Shown piece after piece: positions 23,445 to 26,872 of a stretch of 26,872 nt of DNA (position 1 is its first letter; each line of letters starts with the position of its first letter). A program made the position numbers and the translations under genes. The DNA is from a virus. The DNA is taken from IMG/VR virus record IMGVR_UViG_3300010883_009941, positions 1 to 26,872 of that record; one strand, given 5' to 3'. The notes beneath the pieces are model-generated. The model did not search any database. It saw only the letters and a list, made by a program, of their open reading frames with translations, and was not told the origin of the DNA.

Positions 23445-23460
23445 GTACATAAATATGTAC
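23445..23460. promoter_or_regulatory. 16-bp palindrome in the divergent gap, with late-promoter-like box
   Basis: GTACATA (23445-23451) and TATGTAC (23454-23460) are exact reverse complements separated by AA. It sits at the start of the DegT gene and 20 nt upstream of the divergent GTG at 23425. ATAAATA (23449-23455) within it resembles a T4 late -10; a transcript from it could begin near the ATG at 23461. On the minus strand a TTGACA (23477-23472) lies 17 bp before a weak -10 (ATTTAT) inside the palindrome, a possible promoter for the 14-gene run. Confidence 0.45.
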
Positions 23461-24048
23461 ATGTTTGAAACTGTCAAAGAATTTGAAAGAAGCATTGCAG
23501 ACTATTACAATGCACCATTTGCTGTAGCAACGGATAGTTGTACCCATTCTATTGAACTTTGCCTACGCTACTTACAACCCAACCAAGTAAAGATACCTGC
23601 AAGAACATATATTAGTATTCCTTTTACATTAATGAAGTTAAACATCAAGTGGGAATTCCTTGATGCTTCTTGGAAAGAAGAATATGTATTAGGTGGCACA
23701 AGAATTATTGATGGTGCTGTTAGTTTCAAACGTGGTAGTTATTTGCCAGATACTTTTAAGTGTTTAAGTTTTCAATATAAAAAAATGTTAGGACTTGGAC
23801 GAGGTGGTGCAATACTTTGTAGCACACAGAATGATTATGATATTTTAAAAGCAATGGCACATGATGGTAGGACTGACGATAAGCCATGGGGTGAACAAGA
23901 CATTCAATACATAGGTTATCATTATTACATGACTCCGGAAACTGCGGCACAAGGGATTGACTTGTTAAAAACAGTAAAAGAAGAAGAACAGAAAATTTGG
24001 AGTAGCGATGACTACCCATACTTGCCTGATATGAAAGTTTTTAAATGA
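23455..24048 (+). CDS. truncated-form DegT/DnrJ/EryC1/StrS aminotransferase (197 aa)
   Basis: The PLP core is recognisable. VATDSCTHSIELCLRYL matches the cofactor phosphate helix, KIPARTYISIPF the conserved 'P..T..a' strand, IIDGAVSF has D86 for the pyridine nitrogen, and SFQYKKMLGLGRGGAI carries the Schiff-base Lys (K110, or K109) with the family GxGG turn. At 197 aa it is about half the usual 370 aa: the second half of the large domain and the C-terminal domain are absent, with only a short MTPETAAQGIDLL-type helix remaining. No Shine-Dalgarno is seen; ATG 23461 is equally possible and could be a leaderless start. Stop and next start overlap as ATGA. Confidence 0.8.
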   Translation: MYMFETVKEFERSIADYYNAPFAVATDSCTHSIELCLRYLQPNQVKIPARTYISIPFTLMKLNIKWEFLDASWKEEYVLGGTRIIDGAVSFKRGSYLPDTFKCLSFQYKKMLGLGRGGAILCSTQNDYDILKAMAHDGRTDDKPWGEQDIQYIGYHYYMTPETAAQGIDLLKTVKEEEQKIWSSDDYPYLPDMKVFK

Positions 24049-25013
24049 ATACAAATGAATGGGGTCAACTTAGAAAAGTAATTGTTGGCATTGCTGATAA
24101 TGCAAAGATACCTGATGATATTGATATTAGTTTGCGTTGTGTAAATTTTGCAGACAAAGAAGATGAAACAGAAATTATTAAAGGACCGTATCCAAGTAAG
24201 GTTATACAAGAAGCAAATGAAGACTTAGAAACATTTGTAAAATTTTTACAAGCAGAAAATGTAGAAGTTGTACGGCCAGAGAAAACAGATTGTAATTACT
24301 ATAATTACTGTCCAAGAGATAGTGTGTTTGTACATGGTAACTTAACACTTGCTACACCGATGCCTATACGTGCAAGAAAGGGCGAATGGAGAGCATTTCA
24401 AGATCATTTAGACAATCCAAAAGAAATACGTTGCTTCAACGAAAGTCAATTATACAACACAGAATGTATTGGCAATAAAGATATTTTAGCACTTAATGAA
24501 TACAGTCCTGCATTTGATGCCGCAAATATTATTCGTGCAAACGATCAACTACTATACTTGGTTAGTAATAGTGCAAACAAATTAGGTGCAAACTTATTAC
24601 AAGGGGCCGTAGGCTCTAATGCTAAAGTAAATCTATTACAAGATGTTTATAGTTACATGCACATTGATAGCACTGTTGCATTTTTACATGAAGGTTTATT
24701 ACTTGCTAATCCAAGTAGGATAAAAGCAAAAGAAGATCTACCCGAACCGTTTAGAAGTTGGGATATTATATGGTGTCCTGAACCTGTAGACATAGGTCAC
24801 TTTCCTAAATGGTGTAATGCAAGTACATGGATTAACATGAATTTGTTTAGCGTAAATACAAAGTTAGTTGCATTAGAAGAACATCAAGAACCGTTACGTA
24901 AGGCTCTTGAACAACATGGTATAGAATGTGCTATGTTACCAATGCGACATCAACGTACACTTGGCGGTGGCTTTCACTGCGTAACATTGGATATAAAAAG
25001 AGATGTGGATTAG
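24045..25013 (+). CDS. amidinotransferase (arginine:glycine / inosamine-phosphate amidinotransferase family), 322 aa
   Basis: The catalytic set of the guanidino-group-modifying fold is intact: CPRDSVFVHG (R91, D92), EYSPAFDAAN with D158, YMHIDSTVAF with H206 and D208, and GGGFHCVTLD with the nucleophile C312 near the C-terminus. Length and motif order match AGAT/StrB-type amidinotransferases, in which Cys takes the amidino group from arginine and passes it to an amine; hydrolytic deiminases share the fold, so transferase is preferred but not proven. It follows a DegT/StrS aminotransferase by 4-nt overlap, as expected if that enzyme makes the acceptor amine. The next oxygenase gene overlaps by 11 nt. 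Confidence 0.85.
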   Translation: MNTNEWGQLRKVIVGIADNAKIPDDIDISLRCVNFADKEDETEIIKGPYPSKVIQEANEDLETFVKFLQAENVEVVRPEKTDCNYYNYCPRDSVFVHGNLTLATPMPIRARKGEWRAFQDHLDNPKEIRCFNESQLYNTECIGNKDILALNEYSPAFDAANIIRANDQLLYLVSNSANKLGANLLQGAVGSNAKVNLLQDVYSYMHIDSTVAFLHEGLLLANPSRIKAKEDLPEPFRSWDIIWCPEPVDIGHFPKWCNASTWINMNLFSVNTKLVALEEHQEPLRKALEQHGIECAMLPMRHQRTLGGGFHCVTLDIKRDVD

Positions 25014-25494
25014 AGGTAAATGTCCGGTAATATGGAATCAAGAGTTTAAAGACTTTGATTATGTAAGACAGCCTATCACAGGTGCTGAGTCAGATACGTG
25101 GTGTGAACAAGGCTATACGCATGAAACTACAACAGGAAAAATGTATGGCAGTATACACACTATGCCTACATATACTAAAGAAGTTGCAAAGTTAATAAAC
25201 TTAAAAAACTGTGGTTTTGTATTTTATAGAATGGATACTTTAGATATCATGCCTACACATATTGATCATTACAATACATATTGTAAAGTGTTTAACAAAA
25301 CACGTGAAGAAGTTAGACGTGCTATTGTATTCTTAGAAGATTGGAAACCTGGACATTATTTTGAATTAGGTGGCGAATGTATTGCAAACTACAATGCAGG
25401 CGATTATGTATTATGGTCACCTGATGTGCCACATGCGGCCAGCAATATTGGAGTTGATCCAAGATACACTTTGCAGATTACTGGAACACTATAA
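25003..25494 (+). CDS. 2OG-Fe(II) oxygenase (163 aa)
   Basis: A compact beta-helix protein with H86 and D88 (MPTHIDHYNTY), distal H144 (DVPHAASNIG) and R154 (DPRYTLQIT) for 2-oxoglutarate, so the full catalytic set is present. At 163 aa it is close to the minimal jelly-roll core; the region LEDWKPGHYFELGGE shows the usual loop between strands. It probably hydroxylates a small product of the preceding aminotransferase/amidinotransferase pair, for example a guanidino compound or sugar. The ATG lies 11 nt inside the amidinotransferase gene; the end couples to the next gene by TAATG. Confidence 0.82.
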   Translation: MWIRGKCPVIWNQEFKDFDYVRQPITGAESDTWCEQGYTHETTTGKMYGSIHTMPTYTKEVAKLINLKNCGFVFYRMDTLDIMPTHIDHYNTYCKVFNKTREEVRRAIVFLEDWKPGHYFELGGECIANYNAGDYVLWSPDVPHAASNIGVDPRYTLQITGTL

Positions 25495-26510
25495 TGTTCA
25501 CACAAGATTTGTTCTGGGGCAACCTTCCAATTAAGTCTACCAAGTTAGGCTCAATGTTTAATGAATTGTTTGAACATTGGATGCCTAAAGATCCTTTTAT
25601 TATTTTTACTGGTACAAACAAAATAAACTTTGATAAGTTTCCTCTTACTCCTAAGATGATGAAGAAACTTAAAACACTCAACATATATTTGTATGAGCCG
25701 TTAAGTTTATATGAAGTTGGTACAAAACATAACAGAGATTTCTTTAGTGAATTCAAAGGTGGTGAAAAACTACGTGCTGAAGAATTAGATAGTATCTTAG
25801 AATTTAGTAAAAAAATAAATGCAAAAATTACTGTGTACACCTGTGATTACAATGTACATAATCATTTAGATTATCCATTTGAACTAAAATGCTTTGATAT
25901 TTTTTTACGTAATCAATTTAATGGTGGTGTGCTTACAGTTAGTAACAACATTGACAAACACTTTATCTGTCCTAACTGGCGTTATAGTTTACACAGACGC
26001 TTAATAATAGAACATTTACAAGACACTCCGGGTTATTATAGTTGGGCGTTTAGTAATCCCTCATTAAGTATTGACACAGAATTACAAAGTGTAGATCCTG
26101 CACATAAAAAATGGCCTACAGGACAACTAAACGGACCAGCAGGTTTGTCTAAGTATTACGAAAAAAGTTTTTGTGTAGTTGCAAACGAAACACGTTTTTA
26201 TCAACCTACAGGAAACTTCAGTGAAAAGACTGTTAACGCAATGATACATAAACGTCCTTTTGTTTGTGTTGCTCCACCTTATACATTAGAATACATTCGT
26301 AAGTTAGGATTTAAAACATTTACTTGGGACGAAAGTTATGATACTGAAGAAGATCATACAACACGTATGAATAAGATACGTTACTTGTTAGATAGTATTA
26401 AGTTATTAAGTATTGAAGACTGTAAAGAAATGCTAAACAAAATGAATGATGTATTAACACACAATCAAATACTTGCGTCTAAGGTTTACAAGAATCATAA
26501 AATTCTTTAA
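25494..26510 (+). CDS. glycosyltransferase-like protein, GT10/exostosin-like (338 aa)
   Basis: The C-terminal half has CVVANETRFYQPTGNFSEKTVNAMI, then HKRPFVCVAPP and IRKLGFKTF: a donor-side pattern (E...SEKT...K-R-P-F...LGF) as in GT-B transferases of the fucosyltransferase/exostosin type. It is shared with the protein at 22508-23425. The N-terminal 200 residues form alternating strands and helices (FIIFTGTN, LNIYLYEPLSLYE, ITVYTCDYN), consistent with a first Rossmann domain. It likely attaches the sugar made by the adjacent genes. The start overlaps the oxygenase stop (TAATG); the last 32 nt overlap the convergent gene. Confidence 0.68.
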   Translation: MFTQDLFWGNLPIKSTKLGSMFNELFEHWMPKDPFIIFTGTNKINFDKFPLTPKMMKKLKTLNIYLYEPLSLYEVGTKHNRDFFSEFKGGEKLRAEELDSILEFSKKINAKITVYTCDYNVHNHLDYPFELKCFDIFLRNQFNGGVLTVSNNIDKHFICPNWRYSLHRRLIIEHLQDTPGYYSWAFSNPSLSIDTELQSVDPAHKKWPTGQLNGPAGLSKYYEKSFCVVANETRFYQPTGNFSEKTVNAMIHKRPFVCVAPPYTLEYIRKLGFKTFTWDESYDTEEDHTTRMNKIRYLLDSIKLLSIEDCKEMLNKMNDVLTHNQILASKVYKNHKIL

Positions 26511-26872
26511 GTTCAGGAAACGTCTCAACAAGATTACTATTACTACGTTTATCATATTGCGTAAACCAGTTATAAAAAGTTTTACGTCCTGTTGCTAATT
26601 TCTTATCATCGTAAGTAGTTGTACGCATATAGTCTACAACACGTCTAAAACGCTCATACTCCAACAAACTAAACTTATGGCGGTCACTGTCATCAACGTT
26701 GTCTTCAATGAACTGTAGGTGCTTTGTCATGTACGGAATGAACTGTTCTTTAGGCAATATGTTCATATCAAACTGTATAGGCTCTTTTAGATAAGGAGTA
26801 TCAAATCTAATGTTTTGCCATTGTATACCTGCATTAGATCTTGTGTACTTCTTGCGCCATTCAAGTATTTTA
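26479..26872 (-). CDS. C-terminal part of another family-A radical SAM protein, partial
   Basis: The frame is open on the minus strand to the right edge; the ATG at 26766 is internal, since about 35 further codons upstream read through to the end of the window. The visible 130 residues lack the cluster motif but match the C-terminal third of the family-A proteins here. A 'P-Y/S-YL...NILPKEQFIPYMTKHLQFIED' segment corresponds to SYLNVRVLPEEYKQF of the 14649-15953 protein, and YDKRSNSNLVETFPELKEFY corresponds to its DKQRGLDYTKIFPELGEAL ending. By this comparison it is an eighth radical SAM gene. Its stop lies inside the convergent glycosyltransferase gene. Confidence 0.75.
   Translation of the reverse strand, partial: KILEWRKKYTRSNAGIQWQNIRFDTPYLKEPIQFDMNILPKEQFIPYMTKHLQFIEDNVDDSDRHKFSLLEYERFRRVVDYMRTTTYDDKKLATGRKTFYNWFTQYDKRSNSNLVETFPELKEFYDSCKP

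Noticed and set aside
1-26872. tRNA genes, CRISPR arrays, integrase or insertion sequences
   Set aside because: No cloverleaf with a GGTTCGAATCC-like arm, no regularly spaced repeats and no transposase or recombinase motif were seen on either strand.

Overview
The window is AT-rich, gene-dense DNA that looks like part of a large marine T4-like myovirus genome, of the kind infecting SAR11 (Pelagibacter) or picocyanobacteria. This rests on the conserved small marine-myovirus proteins at 141-4711, a tail-fibre-like gene with a Mtd-type start, ATAAATA boxes resembling T4-type late promoters, and almost no non-coding DNA. I see no tRNA, rRNA, CRISPR array, integrase or insertion sequence. Phage and host assignment is inference.

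Region 1 (1-6093, + strand) is phage backbone: the end of a probable SNase-like nuclease, a conserved 131-aa protein, then two transcription units with clear sigma-70-type promoters (599-627 and 1819-1847) and intrinsic terminators (544-566 and 1778-1816). These units carry a MoxR-type AAA+ ATPase and its partner, a HExxH/VWA (DUF2201-like) protein. Four small conserved phage proteins follow, then a fibre/adhesin-like structural gene at 4780-6093.

Region 2 (6090-26872) is a roughly 21-kb accessory island with no recognisable phage core gene. Its strand order is - + - + -. Genes overlap by 1-32 nt throughout, and only two short gaps remain (8789-8837 and 23426-23454), both between divergent starts. 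The longest block is a 14-gene, 11-kb minus-strand run (23425 to 12382) without one intergenic base. The island encodes eight radical-SAM proteins in three sequence families (one frameshifted, one cut by the window edge). It also encodes three 2OG-Fe(II)-oxygenase-like proteins, two nucleotide-sugar-dehydrogenase-like proteins (one lacking the C-terminal domain), two SDRs, a methyltransferase and a minimal DegT/StrS aminotransferase overlapping an amidinotransferase. An APH-type kinase lobe, three glycosyltransferase-like proteins, an SGNH hydrolase and a GNAT-like protein complete the set.

Taken together the island reads as a virus-encoded pathway that builds, transfers and decorates an unusual amino- or guanidino-sugar (or cyclitol), possibly on the virion or host surface. 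The DegT/StrS plus amidinotransferase pair, the twitch-type radical SAM enzymes and the APH-like kinase resemble the logic of aminoglycoside (streptidine-type) biosynthesis. That is a hypothesis from family membership and gene order.

Two further points stand out. Reading by eye I found no GCWGC (GCAGC/GCTGC) site in 26.9 kb, while GCSGC occurs about 30 times. One radical-SAM gene is split by a single-base frameshift.
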